From positions 60,139 through 124,138 of the forward strand of contig NZ_BJDO01000001.1 in NCBI RefSeq assembly GCF_005405185.1: 64,000 nucleotides of DNA. Reading direction: 5' to 3'. Origin of the DNA: Secundilactobacillus hailunensis (lineage in GTDB: Bacteria > Bacillota > Bacilli > Lactobacillales > Lactobacillaceae). Both the position numbers and the translations under genes were made by a program. Below are positions 28,089 through 36,528 of the stretch, in pieces (within the stretch, counting starts at the first letter, position 1; the number at the start of each line of letters is the position of its first letter). The notes below the pieces were generated by a model, which saw nothing but the letters and a program-made list of their open reading frames with translations, did no database searches and was not told the origin of the DNA.

Positions 28089-28604
28089 ATGAAATTAAAA
28101 CAATATGCGTTCGGAGCAATCACAGTGCTATCACTAGAAATTGGTTTTCAAATTAATCTGCAACATGCTAAGGCGGATACATATTACGCAACAACTGGAG
28201 TAAAACATTATATGCCTAAAAGTTGGCGTGGAACATATTACACTACTGCAGGTGACGTAATGAAAGTAAGCACCTACTCTATTTCGCAAAATGGCAAAAA
28301 TGTTTACAAAAGCAGTTGGCATGGTTGGCGGAAACTCGCTTTTGGCCGAATTAACCCTTTATACGCAACTACTCGTAAACATAAAGTTTACACACTTAAT
28401 GCATCAGCAAAATATGGCTACGAAACTAGTCACGAATGGAGACTGACTCGGAAAAATGGTAAAGCAGAATTAATTCACTATGGTGCTATGGGCTCTTTAT
28501 CAATCTGGCATAAATATTATGCAAAAAGATCGTCAAAATCAAGAACCACAATTGTAAATACTGATAGCTACAACTTAAATTATACTACCGCAAAAAATCT
28601 TTGA
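28089..28604 (+). CDS. Small secreted protein of unknown function (possibly 5' part of a frameshifted gene)
   Basis: 171 residues from the ATG at 28089 with GGAGA eight bases upstream. An N-terminal signal peptide (MKLKQYAFGAITVLSL to about HAKA) precedes a mature chain starting DTYYATTG. The motif MPKSWRGTYYT resembles a PK-x-x-RGTWY-type opening seen in small secreted lactobacillar proteins; that is a recollection, not a search. The rest is rich in Tyr, Lys, Ser and Trp and basic. Its stop follows an A6 run after which the -1 frame stays open for a further 146 codons. Confidence 0.65.
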   Translation: MKLKQYAFGAITVLSLEIGFQINLQHAKADTYYATTGVKHYMPKSWRGTYYTTAGDVMKVSTYSISQNGKNVYKSSWHGWRKLAFGRINPLYATTRKHKVYTLNASAKYGYETSHEWRLTRKNGKAELIHYGAMGSLSIWHKYYAKRSSKSRTTIVNTDSYNLNYTTAKNL

Positions 28605-29041
28605 ATCGATGCGTAGGTGGCACAGTATTTACTAGAATAACTGCTTCCCCTAATCATCGGTTTGGACTGTCAAACACGTTAGATGATTTTGAAAGTGATG
28701 TTTTTGCAGTCCGTTTGATTCATGGTGGTATACCACTAAAACTCAACCGCTTATCCCGTGAAGATAATTATATGTATCAAGGAGTCTACGTCACATACAA
28801 CGGACAGCAATATGTAACCAACGGTGAACCTGACTATGGCGACATAGTACCCTACAACACAACTGTATCGAATGGAGTAGTAAATTCTGGATGTAAACCA
28901 ACAGACACTAACTCAATTCTAGTTCAACATGATTACAGCATTAATGTATCCGACCTGTGGACATACACTAATCCACAAACAGGAAGTCAGACCAATTATA
29001 AATTCTCTCTTAAACAAAATAAGTGGCTTGTAACTGACTGA
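28601..29041 (+). pseudogene. Downstream ORF fragment, probably the 3' part of the preceding secreted protein gene
   Basis: Open for 146 codons, but the first possible start is a TTG without a ribosome site, and the frame is open back to 28568. It is in the -1 frame relative to the preceding ORF. Content such as MYQGVYVTYNGQQYVTNG and SLKQNKWLVTD reads like the folded end of an extracellular protein. No family was recognised. The most economical view is one ancestral gene of about 320 codons split by loss of one A from the run at 28592-28597. Confidence 0.5.
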
Positions 29042-29501
29042 TAAATTGATTTACTTATAAAAACCAAATAAAGCCAAAGAAAATTATTATTAGGTATTAC
29101 TTTGGGGCAATGCTAGGAACCTGTATTCCTTACAGACACTAGCAAACATATCACCTTGAATTCCAGCTTTACTCGGAGCCATTATGCTGTCTGACTATTG
29201 TAAAAACTGACTAATGAGTAGAATATCACGAAAAGAATTCAACAAGACTAATCGTGATTACGTGTAATTATAGTGCATATTTAGCTTATAATATTTATGT
29301 CAATTTCACTTCAAACAATAGATTTATCGTTCAGTTAAACTAATTCAATATGCCCAAAATAGAATCAAAGTTAGCGAACTTATTATGATGTTTCTAAATC
29401 TTAGTGCTATTACTATCTACATCACTAACAAAAGCCTGCATTTAGTTATTTTGGTGTATGCGAGATTTCACCAGCATGGCATAAAAACATTGAATAACAT
29501 A
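29042..29501. other. AT-rich gap with no recognisable gene
   Basis: No ORF with a ribosome site on either strand. A TATAAT-like box is near 29287. It may be debris of the same accessory insertion or hold a small RNA; nothing can be claimed from sequence alone. Confidence 0.4.
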
Positions 29502-29560
29502 TGAACTGGAATAAAATGGAGACACTCGCTAAACGAGTGTCTCCATTTTATTCCAGTTCA
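29502..29560 (-). terminator. 27-bp perfect inverted repeat downstream of fakA
   Basis: Arms 29502-29528 and 29534-29560 are perfect 27-base complements around the loop CTAAA. On the minus strand the core AAAATGGAGACACTCG / CGAGTGTCTCCATTTT ends in a short T run, as an intrinsic terminator of asp23-fakA. The stem is unusually long and extends beyond the T run. Confidence 0.85.
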
Positions 29561-29589
29561 ATTTAATTTAACTATATTGATTCTGGATA

Positions 29590-31293
29590 CTATTCCACCG
29601 AGATCACAAACGGATAAACCGGTTGGTCACCCTCGTGAATCTCAACTTCCAGCTCATCATCGATCTTTTCAACGGCTTCCTGAACGTGTTCAGCAGTTTG
29701 CTTATCCGTATCAGCGCCGTAAATAATCGTCACAATTTCACTGTCTTCATCGACCATCTTAGTGACCATTTGAATGGCAGCTTTTTCGGTGTTATCAGTT
29801 ACGACCGAAATCTTACCGTCAATGATGCCCATGAAGTTGCCCTTCTTGATATCAAAGCCATCGACTTGGGTATCACGGATGGCGTGCGTTACCTCACCGC
29901 TCTTAACAGTCGACAGGTTGTCTTCCATGGCGGACTGGTTTTCTTCAAGGGTATGATCCGGTTCAAAGCCCAACATTGCGGTCATGCCTTGAGAGATCGT
30001 CTTGCTGTGCACGATCACTGCCGGAACATCAACGACCTTAACTGCTTGTTCAGCAGCTAAGAAAATATTGCCGTTGTTCGGCACAATGATGGCTTGCTTA
30101 GCGTGGCTTTCTTGAATCGCATCCGCAATGTCTTGGGTACTTGGATTCATGGTCTGACCGCCAGAAATAACGGTAGTGGCACCTAAACTCTTAAACAGGG
30201 TCTGCATCCCCTTACCGGCAGCAATCGTAATGATGGCCGTTTCAGGGGCTTCAGCTGGCGCTTCGGCAGTGGCAACTGGTGCTTCATTAGCAGCTTGTTC
30301 TTCATCATTTTCAATGATGGTTTCCTGCTGCAGCCGCATATTATCCACTTTGACTTTAGCCAGGTCACCAAATGATTGACCCCAAGCCATCACCTTACCT
30401 GGATGTTCAGTATGAACGTGAACTTTCACAATTTCATCATCATTAACCACTAATAATGAATCGCCCAGCTTAGCCAGATAATTGTAGAAGGTATCGTAGT
30501 CAAACTTGTGTTCAACTTGCTTCCCCTTACCAATGCGAACCATGATTTCGGTGCAGTACCCATAAACAATGTCGTCAGGGTTCAATTTACCCTGCACACT
30601 GCGATGGTGTTCAGCATCGACCATTTCATCCATTTCAGTTGGATTAGGCTGGTGAGCGCCCTTTTGAGCCGTTTCACGGCCATTTAAGACATCATCAAAC
30701 GCTTGGAACACAAAAGTTAGCCCTTGGCCACCAGAATCCACCACACCAACCTGCTTTAAAACAGGTAATAGATCAGGCGTGGTTTTTAAAGCAGCCGCAG
30801 CAGCATCATAAGTGGCATCCATCACGGCCACGATATCATCTTCACGAGCCACCGTCTTGCGAGCCGCCTTAGCAGCTTCCCGAATAACCGTCAGGATGGT
30901 GCCTTCAGTTGGCTTCATAACCGCTTTATAGGCGGTTTGAGCACCAGCAGCAATGCCATCGACCAAGTCAGAAGCTGACAGGGTATCTTTGTCCGCAATG
31001 GCCTTTGAAAAGCCCCTAAAAATCTGCGATAAAATAACACCAGAGTTACCACGGGCACCCATTAACAGTCCCTTTGCGAGGGCTTGGGCTAATTCACCGA
31101 CTTTGGTGCTACTTGATTCGTTAACGTACTTTAAGCCGCTATCCAACGACAAACTCATGTTAGTCCCAGTGTCACCATCGGGCACCGGAAACACATTTAA
31201 TGAATTAATGAATTCAGCGTTTTGATCCAGTGCTGCTGAGGCAGCCTCAATCATTTTGATGAACTCATGATTCGTTATTTCTTTCGTTTGCAA
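29590..31293 (-). CDS. fakA: Fatty acid kinase catalytic subunit FakA (DAK phosphatase/YloV family)
   Basis: About 567 residues from a TTG near 31293, which has GGAGG nine bases upstream; a GTG at 31320 lies before that site. The N-terminal DhaL-like kinase domain has NVFPVPDGDTGTNMSLSLDSG and GARGNSGVILSQI; the C-terminal half is the FakA-specific domain (IVPNNGNIFLAAEQ). With a FakB lipid-binding protein it phosphorylates exogenous or recycled fatty acids to acyl-phosphate, the same pool PlsX makes. It follows an Asp23-family gene, the standard order. Confidence 0.93.
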   Translation of the reverse strand: MQTKEITNHEFIKMIEAASAALDQNAEFINSLNVFPVPDGDTGTNMSLSLDSGLKYVNESSSTKVGELAQALAKGLLMGARGNSGVILSQIFRGFSKAIADKDTLSASDLVDGIAAGAQTAYKAVMKPTEGTILTVIREAAKAARKTVAREDDIVAVMDATYDAAAAALKTTPDLLPVLKQVGVVDSGGQGLTFVFQAFDDVLNGRETAQKGAHQPNPTEMDEMVDAEHHRSVQGKLNPDDIVYGYCTEIMVRIGKGKQVEHKFDYDTFYNYLAKLGDSLLVVNDDEIVKVHVHTEHPGKVMAWGQSFGDLAKVKVDNMRLQQETIIENDEEQAANEAPVATAEAPAEAPETAIITIAAGKGMQTLFKSLGATTVISGGQTMNPSTQDIADAIQESHAKQAIIVPNNGNIFLAAEQAVKVVDVPAVIVHSKTISQGMTAMLGFEPDHTLEENQSAMEDNLSTVKSGEVTHAIRDTQVDGFDIKKGNFMGIIDGKISVVTDNTEKAAIQMVTKMVDEDSEIVTIIYGADTDKQTAEHVQEAVEKIDDELEVEIHEGDQPVYPFVISVE

Positions 31294-31312
31294 CAACTTT
31301 ATCCTCCGCTTC

Positions 31313-31675
31313 TTACTCACTTAATACTTGAACGCCTTGAACTGTAATGTTAACAGCATTGGCATTAATTCCAAGCATGGTTTCCAAATTATATTTCACT
31401 TTTGATTGAACGGTTCGGGAAACTTCTGAAATCTTCGTTCCGTAGCTGACAATAATATTGACATCAACTGCAACCCCGTTATCTTCTTGACGGACGACAA
31501 CGCCCTTGGCATAATTATTGCGATTCAAAATAACATTTACGTTATCCCGGATCTGGTTCTTGCTGGCCATGCCTACAACACCGTATGAATCAGTGGCAGC
31601 ACCACCAACGACTGTAGCAATGACATCATTATCAATATCGATCAAGCCATGTTTTGTTTTAATTTTTACGGCCAT
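31313..31675 (-). CDS. Asp23/Gls24 family protein (YloU type)
   Basis: 120 residues from the ATG at 31675 with AAGGAGG upstream. The Asp23 family pattern is clear: DVIATVVGGAATDSYGVVGM, VDVNIIVSYGTKISEV and VNITVQGVQVLSE. Family members are alkaline-shock or envelope-associated proteins. It lies directly before fakA and is divergent from rpmB. A second Asp23-family gene is at 51913. Confidence 0.93.
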   Translation of the reverse strand: MAVKIKTKHGLIDIDNDVIATVVGGAATDSYGVVGMASKNQIRDNVNVILNRNNYAKGVVVRQEDNGVAVDVNIIVSYGTKISEVSRTVQSKVKYNLETMLGINANAVNITVQGVQVLSE

Positions 31676-31743
31676 CAAAAGTAGCCTCCTTGCATACTAG
31701 TCTTCACGATAATTTATATTACCACAAATTGGGCATTACCGTT

Positions 31744-31773
31744 ATGATAATTAATCGGATTGATTGCTGTCAA
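31744..31773 (-). promoter_or_regulatory. Promoter of asp23-fakA
   Basis: Minus strand TTGACA (31768-31773), 18-base spacer, TATCAT (31744-31749). The -35 is perfect and is overlapped by the palindrome at 31770-31787. Confidence 0.5.
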
Positions 31774-31787
31774 GTAAAATTACTTGA
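31770..31787. promoter_or_regulatory. 18-bp perfect palindrome in the rpmB/asp23 divergent promoter region
   Basis: TCAAGTAAAATTACTTGA, 8-bp arms around AA, overlaps the -35 of the asp23-fakA promoter and lies just upstream of the rpmB promoter. Suitable as a binding site for a dimeric regulator; which one is unknown. Confidence 0.5.
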
Positions 31788-31797
31788 AAGAAAACTA

Positions 31798-31826
31798 TTG
31801 CATTCCACCGGGGGTTATGCTAAATT
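31798..31826 (+). promoter_or_regulatory. Promoter of rpmB
   Basis: TTGCAT (31798-31803), 17-base spacer, TAAATT (31821-31826), upstream of rpmB and its AAAAGGAGG ribosome site. Confidence 0.65.
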
Positions 31827-31883
31827 ATTTTAGTGAGCTAAAAAGCAACGTTTTTTAGATAAGTCTAAAAGGAGGTAGTTCCC

Positions 31884-32069
31884 ATGGCAAAAGATTTCAT
31901 CAACGGCAAGCGCACTCGTTTCGGTAACAAGCGCTCCCACGCCTTGAACTCATCACGGCGTACTTGGAAGCCAAACTTGCAAAAAGTTCAGATTTTAGTA
32001 GATGGCAAGCCTAAAAAGGTTTGGATTTCTGCACGGACTTTGAAGTCAGGTAAAGTGACTCGAGTTTAG
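31884..32069 (+). CDS. rpmB: 50S ribosomal protein L28
   Basis: 61 residues with the L28 pattern [20 protein letters not shown] and [13 protein letters not shown]. The Cys pairs found in zinc-binding L28 forms are absent. Plus strand, monocistronic, divergent from asp23-fakA, the common Firmicutes arrangement. Confidence 0.98.
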   Translation: MAKDFINGKRTRFGNKRSHALNSSRRTWKPNLQKVQILVDGKPKKVWISARTLKSGKVTRV

Positions 32070-32075
32070 TTAAGA

Positions 32076-32104
32076 AAGTTTGGCACGGTAGCCAAGCTTT
32101 TTTT
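32076..32104 (+). terminator. Terminator of rpmB
   Basis: AAGTTTGGC acggta GCCAAGCTT followed by T5, seven bases after the stop. Confidence 0.85.
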
Positions 32105-32137
32105 GTGAATTTTTAAAATCTTTCTTTCAACCAAAAG

Positions 32138-32178
32138 AACCACTGCTAACGATCAATTTCGTTAACGGTGGTTTTTTT
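32138..32178 (+). terminator. Second hairpin downstream of rpmB
   Basis: AACCACTGCTAACG / CGTTAACGGTGGTT with a T7 tail on the plus strand. A back-up terminator, possibly also acting on the convergent thiN transcript. Confidence 0.65.
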
Positions 32179-32186
32179 GTGCAACT

Positions 32187-32217
32187 AAAAAAGATCAGGT
32201 GCGATCAATCAGCACCT
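32187..32217 (-). terminator. Terminator of thiN
   Basis: Minus strand AGGTGC / GCACCT stem followed by GATCTTTTTT, 18 bases after the thiN stop. Confidence 0.7.
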
Positions 32218-32234
32218 AACCTCTTTAAAAACGA

Positions 32235-32882
32235 TTAATCTTTACTTTGAATAACAGCCACCATGCCGCTATCAAATGAAAAATGGTTCGTCTCACCGAT
32301 AAATTCATTACTAGCGTAAGAAATTGGTCGGGTCACGTTGGCATTTTTCAAATTATACTTTTCATCAGGCAAAGTCAAATTATTGACCGGTTCCATGGTC
32401 ACGAAAGCCAGATATTTTTTATCGGGTTCCTTAGTGATCTCGTAGGCCCCTGGTACATAAAACGTAATGGTATTTTGTTTATCAATGAAGCGAATATGCG
32501 GTGCAAATTTCCGGTACCGCGGTTCCAAAACCATCCAAAGATTGGCCAAAAAATGGTCTAAGCGACCACCAGTCGCCCCGTAAATGTCTAACCGGTCGTA
32601 GTGGAATTCATGTAGTGCCACGGTCACAGCTAGCTGCGTATCGGTTTCGTCTTTTTCCGGCTTGGCCTGCCGAATATCAGCAACCGCACCTTTGACGCGC
32701 TTCAGTTCATCAGCAGTCAGCGAATCAAAATCGCCAATGGCCACTAATGGCGTGATACCCAGCTTTAATAAGCGCAGGGTTCCGCGGTCAGCACCGATCC
32801 AGTCACCGCTCACCTTACCGGCAGTTAGCTGGTCAGGCCATTGACTGGTAGGACCACCTACCAGTAAGTTAAGATGTGTCAT
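32235..32882 (-). CDS. thiN: Thiamine diphosphokinase
   Basis: 215 residues. GADRGTLRLLKLGITPLVAI and GDFDS, then EKDETDTQLAV and GATGGRLDHFLANLW are signatures of the family. It makes thiamine diphosphate from thiamine and ATP. The order rsgA-rpe-thiN opposite rpmB is standard; rpe ends one base before it. Confidence 0.96.
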   Translation of the reverse strand: MTHLNLLVGGPTSQWPDQLTAGKVSGDWIGADRGTLRLLKLGITPLVAIGDFDSLTADELKRVKGAVADIRQAKPEKDETDTQLAVTVALHEFHYDRLDIYGATGGRLDHFLANLWMVLEPRYRKFAPHIRFIDKQNTITFYVPGAYEITKEPDKKYLAFVTMEPVNNLTLPDEKYNLKNANVTRPISYASNEFIGETNHFSFDSGMVAVIQSKD

Positions 32883-33533
32883 TTACTTGGTCGCATCCTT
32901 CAAAGCTTTAACTTTAGCAGCAGGATCAACCCCATCAAAGACGTATGAGCCAGCAACAGCAACGGTTGCACCAGCTTTTTGGCAATCCACGATGGTCGTG
33001 TTCTTAACACCGCCATCAACTTCGATGTCAAAGTCATAGCCTTCAGTTTGTTTCAACTGATCCAATTGGGTAATCTTCTTTAACGTTTCAGGCAGGAATT
33101 TTTGACCACCGAAACCGGGGTTAACCGTCATGACAAGCACTTGGTCAACCATGTACAGTACTGGCTTGATTGCTTCCACGGGAGTCCCTGGGTTGATGAC
33201 CACTTCAGCCTTAGCACCAGCGTTTTTGATCAACTGCAGTGCCCGGTGAATGTGTGGCGTTGATTCAACGTGCACACCAATGATGTCAGCACCGTTTTCA
33301 GCAAACTGTTCAACGAACCGTTCTGGATTTTGAACCATCATGTGAACATCCAAAGTCATGTTAGTAATTGGGCGAATGGCCTTTAACCAACCTGGACCAT
33401 AGGAAATAGCGGGTACAAATGAGCCGTCCATAACATCAATATGGAGGTATTCAGCACCGGCCTTGTCCACTTTTTCAATATCTCTTTGAAGATTAACATA
33501 ATCAGCACTTAAAATTGATGGTGCGATTTTCAT
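32883..33533 (-). CDS. rpe: Ribulose-phosphate 3-epimerase
   Basis: 216 residues. A TIM barrel with APSILSADYVNLQRDIE, HIDVMDGSFVP, VMTVNPGFGGQKF and DGGV motifs that carry the metal ligands. It interconverts ribulose 5-phosphate and xylulose 5-phosphate, feeding the pentose phosphate and phosphoketolase routes. Ten bases after rsgA. Confidence 0.98.
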   Translation of the reverse strand: MKIAPSILSADYVNLQRDIEKVDKAGAEYLHIDVMDGSFVPAISYGPGWLKAIRPITNMTLDVHMMVQNPERFVEQFAENGADIIGVHVESTPHIHRALQLIKNAGAKAEVVINPGTPVEAIKPVLYMVDQVLVMTVNPGFGGQKFLPETLKKITQLDQLKQTEGYDFDIEVDGGVKNTTIVDCQKAGATVAVAGSYVFDGVDPAAKVKALKDATK

Positions 33534-33543
33534 ACATAATCCC

Positions 33544-34446
33544 TCATTTCTCAGATTTGCGATAATTTGGTTTTTGATTCTTCAGAGTCTGATACAGCTG
33601 CAGGTAATTGTCATAACGCGATTGTAAAATATCTCCTGACTCAACTAATGCCTTCACAGCACAGCCGGGTTCATTGACGTGGACACAGCCCCGAAAACGA
33701 CAATCGACAGAAGCGCGCCGGAACTCCCGGAAATACTTACCTAATGATCTGGCGTCCATTGAAAACGTATCGTACGACGAAAACCCCGGGGTATCAGCGA
33801 TCAAGCCACCAGCTACTGCTAATAATTGAACGCGCCGGGTCGTATGCTTCCCACGATTCAGGGCAGCAGAAATCTCGCCGGTAGCCAACTTTAAATCAGG
33901 GGCCACGTGGTTCAGCAGGGTCGATTTACCAGCCCCAGTCTGCCCCATGATGACACTGACCTTACCGGTTAACAGGTCGTCCACTTCTTTTAGTGCCACC
34001 GCTGAAAATGGTTCGGCCGTATACACGACCTGATAGCCAATTTTACGGTAAGCAGCTGCAATACCAGCAAATTCAGTCTGTTCCGCTGCCGTCAGCAGAT
34101 CGGTCTTGGTCAGATAGATCACCGGTTCAATATCAGCGATCTCCAGTGCCAATAATTGCCGATCAAGCAGATTAGTTGAAAAGGCTGGCTGGCGCACAGC
34201 TGTTGCCACGATTGCCTGATCAACGTTGGCCACCGGTGGTCTGACCAGTGAATTACGCCTGGGCTTAACCTCTAAAATATAGCCTTCGTGATCGTTAGGC
34301 GCATCGATCACAACACGATCCCCTACTAACGGCGTAATTTTCCGGTTTCGAAAATTGCCGCGAGCACGGGTCCGTACCAGTCTTCCTGAGTCCGTCATGA
34401 CATCATAGAAGCCACTTAATGATTGTCGAATTTGGCCTTCCGCCAC
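33544..34446 (-). CDS. rsgA: Ribosome small subunit-dependent GTPase RsgA
   Basis: 300 residues from the GTG at 34446 with AAAGGTGG seven bases upstream; an earlier ATG at 34464 contains that site. OB fold, then circularly permuted GTPase with TKTD (G4), [12 protein letters not shown] (G1) and DTPG (G3), and the zinc knuckle [14 protein letters not shown]. It checks late 30S maturation. Confidence 0.96.
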   Translation of the reverse strand: MAEGQIRQSLSGFYDVMTDSGRLVRTRARGNFRNRKITPLVGDRVVIDAPNDHEGYILEVKPRRNSLVRPPVANVDQAIVATAVRQPAFSTNLLDRQLLALEIADIEPVIYLTKTDLLTAAEQTEFAGIAAAYRKIGYQVVYTAEPFSAVALKEVDDLLTGKVSVIMGQTGAGKSTLLNHVAPDLKLATGEISAALNRGKHTTRRVQLLAVAGGLIADTPGFSSYDTFSMDARSLGKYFREFRRASVDCRFRGCVHVNEPGCAVKALVESGDILQSRYDNYLQLYQTLKNQKPNYRKSEK

Positions 34447-34478
34447 ATCAACGCCACCTTTCATAATTCTGGATAATT

Positions 34479-34515
34479 AAAACCAGTTCTCTTATATTAT
34501 AAAAGAACTGGTTTT
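34479..34515 (-). terminator. Terminator between prkC and rsgA
   Basis: AAAACCAGTTCT / AGAACTGGTTTT, 12-bp stem with T run, 16 bases after the prkC stop. Confidence 0.85.
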
Positions 34516-34530
34516 AAAATGCAGTAATTA

Positions 34531-36528
34531 TTAATGAGAATTTTTAGTTACGTTGTTATCGGATAAAATAACCTTACCATCCCGAATGATCTTATAGCCA
34601 CCATTCTTGCCAGAAGCCACCGCAAACGGAATCGAGACTTGGGTATCCTGAGCAATAGTTAATTGCTTATAAACCGTCTTGTAGTCGTGATCGTGATCCC
34701 GAATGTAGATTTGAACGGTATTCACGTCATCGCTGGACGATGAACTGTTGCTCGTACTTGAATCACTCGAGCTAGAAGAACTGGCTTCAAAGGGAATATC
34801 CACGTCAACGTTAAAGTCTTCAATTTTGGGCTCAGACTTAGAGACTGGCTTTTTCCCTCTGGATAAAGTAACGACAACGGTTGAGCCTTCCCTGACCGTA
34901 CTGCCGGCCCCGGGAGTTTGGTCAATGGCCGTATCTTTAGCCCGATTATTATATTTGTATCTATAGGAGATATTGATCGATTCACGTGTGGCATACCGCT
35001 GAATCTGGGCCTTGCTTTTACCAGTTAAATCAGCCAATTGCAATTGCCGCTGACCAGCTGAAACCGTTAAAGTCACCGTCGTATTCTTCGGATCGATGCG
35101 CTGCCCATTTTCGATACTCTGCTGCAGCACGTTGCCGATTGGCACTTCATTAGACGACTCATTTTGCCGCCTAACGGTCACACCCTTGGCCTTTAATAGG
35201 GCTTCCGATCGCGTATAGGATTGACCCACATAGTTGCCAACTTTGACTAACCGGGGTCCCGTACTGACATAGAGACTGACCTTAGCGTTCTTTTTAGCCG
35301 TTTGTTCCGCTGCCGGTGACGTTTTAATGATCAGGTTCTTCTTAATATCCACACTGGATTGCCGCTTAATTGACCCAGTATTTAAATTATTATCGGATAA
35401 TTTTTGCTGCGCCTCATTCACCGTCAGACCACTCACATCCGGTACCGTTACCGATTGGGGACGGCCCAACCAAAACGCCAGGCCCACCGCTGCCAGCAAA
35501 ATAACCGCTAACCCCAGTAAAATGTAGCGTAAGCGCCGTCGATGCCGACGCTTTTTTTTCGGTTTAACCGGTGGCGTGTCATCTTTTTTCTGTGTCAACG
35601 GGTCCTCATCTTGCGCCACTTGCGAATGTAACGCAGCCGGATCAAGTACCTTAGTTTCACCATCATCAATTTCTGAATTAGGGACAAACTTGGGTTCTGA
35701 TGCCCGTCTCGGCGATAACGACGTCTCCAGATCATTGGCCATATCGGTTACCGTTTCATAGCGGTCAGCTGGCCGTTTGGAGGAGGCTTTTAAGACCACG
35801 TTTTCTAACGCCTGGGGAATCCGCGGGTCAAATTCACGGACAGAAGGAATATCGGATTGAAAATGCTTAATAGCAATTGAAATCGCGGTTTCACCCTTAA
35901 AGGGCACCGTTCCCGTCAAAAGCTCATAGAGAATGATCCCTAACGAGTAAATATCGGACTGCTTAGTGGCCATGCCGCCACGGACCTGTTCAGGAGATAA
36001 ATAGTGAACTGAACCCAAAACCGTGTTCGTTTGGGTCAGCGCGTTCTCTGATAGGGCCACTGCGATTCCAAAATCGGTAATCTTGGTAACCCCATTTTCA
36101 TCGATCAGAATGTTTTGCGGCTTCAGGTCTCGGTGAATAATATTATGTTCGTGCGCGACTGCCACGGCGGACAGCACCTGTTCCATAATGTTGATGACTT
36201 CTTGATACGGAATGGGAAAGTGTTTTTTGATGTAAGCTTTTAAGTCCATCCCCTTCACGTATTCCATCACCATGTACTGCATGCCGTTTTCTTCACCCAC
36301 GTCATACACACTCACGATGTTTGGGTGAACCAGCTCAGTTGCCGCTAGTCCTTCCCGCTGAAACCGCTTGATGGTATGGGGATCATCGCGTAGATCAAGT
36401 CTCAATAGCTTCACGGAAACGTCCCGGTCTAAAATGAGGTCATGGGCTAAATAAACGTTTGCCATGCCACCTTCACCCAAGGCCTTAACGATTCGGTATC
36501 GGCCACCTAAAACGTAATTTGGTCGCAT
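34531..36528 (-). CDS. prkC: Membrane Ser/Thr protein kinase with PASTA repeats
   Basis: 665 residues. The kinase domain (about 10-275) has GEGGMANVYLA, a Lys at 40, HRDLKPQN at 132-139, DFG at 152-154 and SPEQVRGG. A basic stretch and one transmembrane segment (335-355) follow, then PASTA repeats (TVPDVSGLTVNEAQQKL and two further units to about 560) that sense peptidoglycan or lipid II. A Ser-rich linker (about 575-600) leads to a C-terminal segment of about 60 residues outside the PASTA pattern. Paired with the phosphatase gene; the stop of that gene overlaps this start. It controls cell wall and division. Confidence 0.96.
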   Translation of the reverse strand: MRPNYVLGGRYRIVKALGEGGMANVYLAHDLILDRDVSVKLLRLDLRDDPHTIKRFQREGLAATELVHPNIVSVYDVGEENGMQYMVMEYVKGMDLKAYIKKHFPIPYQEVINIMEQVLSAVAVAHEHNIIHRDLKPQNILIDENGVTKITDFGIAVALSENALTQTNTVLGSVHYLSPEQVRGGMATKQSDIYSLGIILYELLTGTVPFKGETAISIAIKHFQSDIPSVREFDPRIPQALENVVLKASSKRPADRYETVTDMANDLETSLSPRRASEPKFVPNSEIDDGETKVLDPAALHSQVAQDEDPLTQKKDDTPPVKPKKKRRHRRRLRYILLGLAVILLAAVGLAFWLGRPQSVTVPDVSGLTVNEAQQKLSDNNLNTGSIKRQSSVDIKKNLIIKTSPAAEQTAKKNAKVSLYVSTGPRLVKVGNYVGQSYTRSEALLKAKGVTVRRQNESSNEVPIGNVLQQSIENGQRIDPKNTTVTLTVSAGQRQLQLADLTGKSKAQIQRYATRESINISYRYKYNNRAKDTAIDQTPGAGSTVREGSTVVVTLSRGKKPVSKSEPKIEDFNVDVDIPFEASSSSSSDSSTSNSSSSSDDVNTVQIYIRDHDHDYKTVYKQLTIAQDTQVSIPFAVASGKNGGYKIIRDGKVILSDNNVTKNSH

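Noticed and set aside
29502-29560. Insertion-sequence ends
   Set aside because: The two arms are separated by 5 bases only and no transposase is near.
31770-31787. Known FabT or FapR box
   Set aside because: The palindrome does not match the remembered consensus of either closely enough to name.
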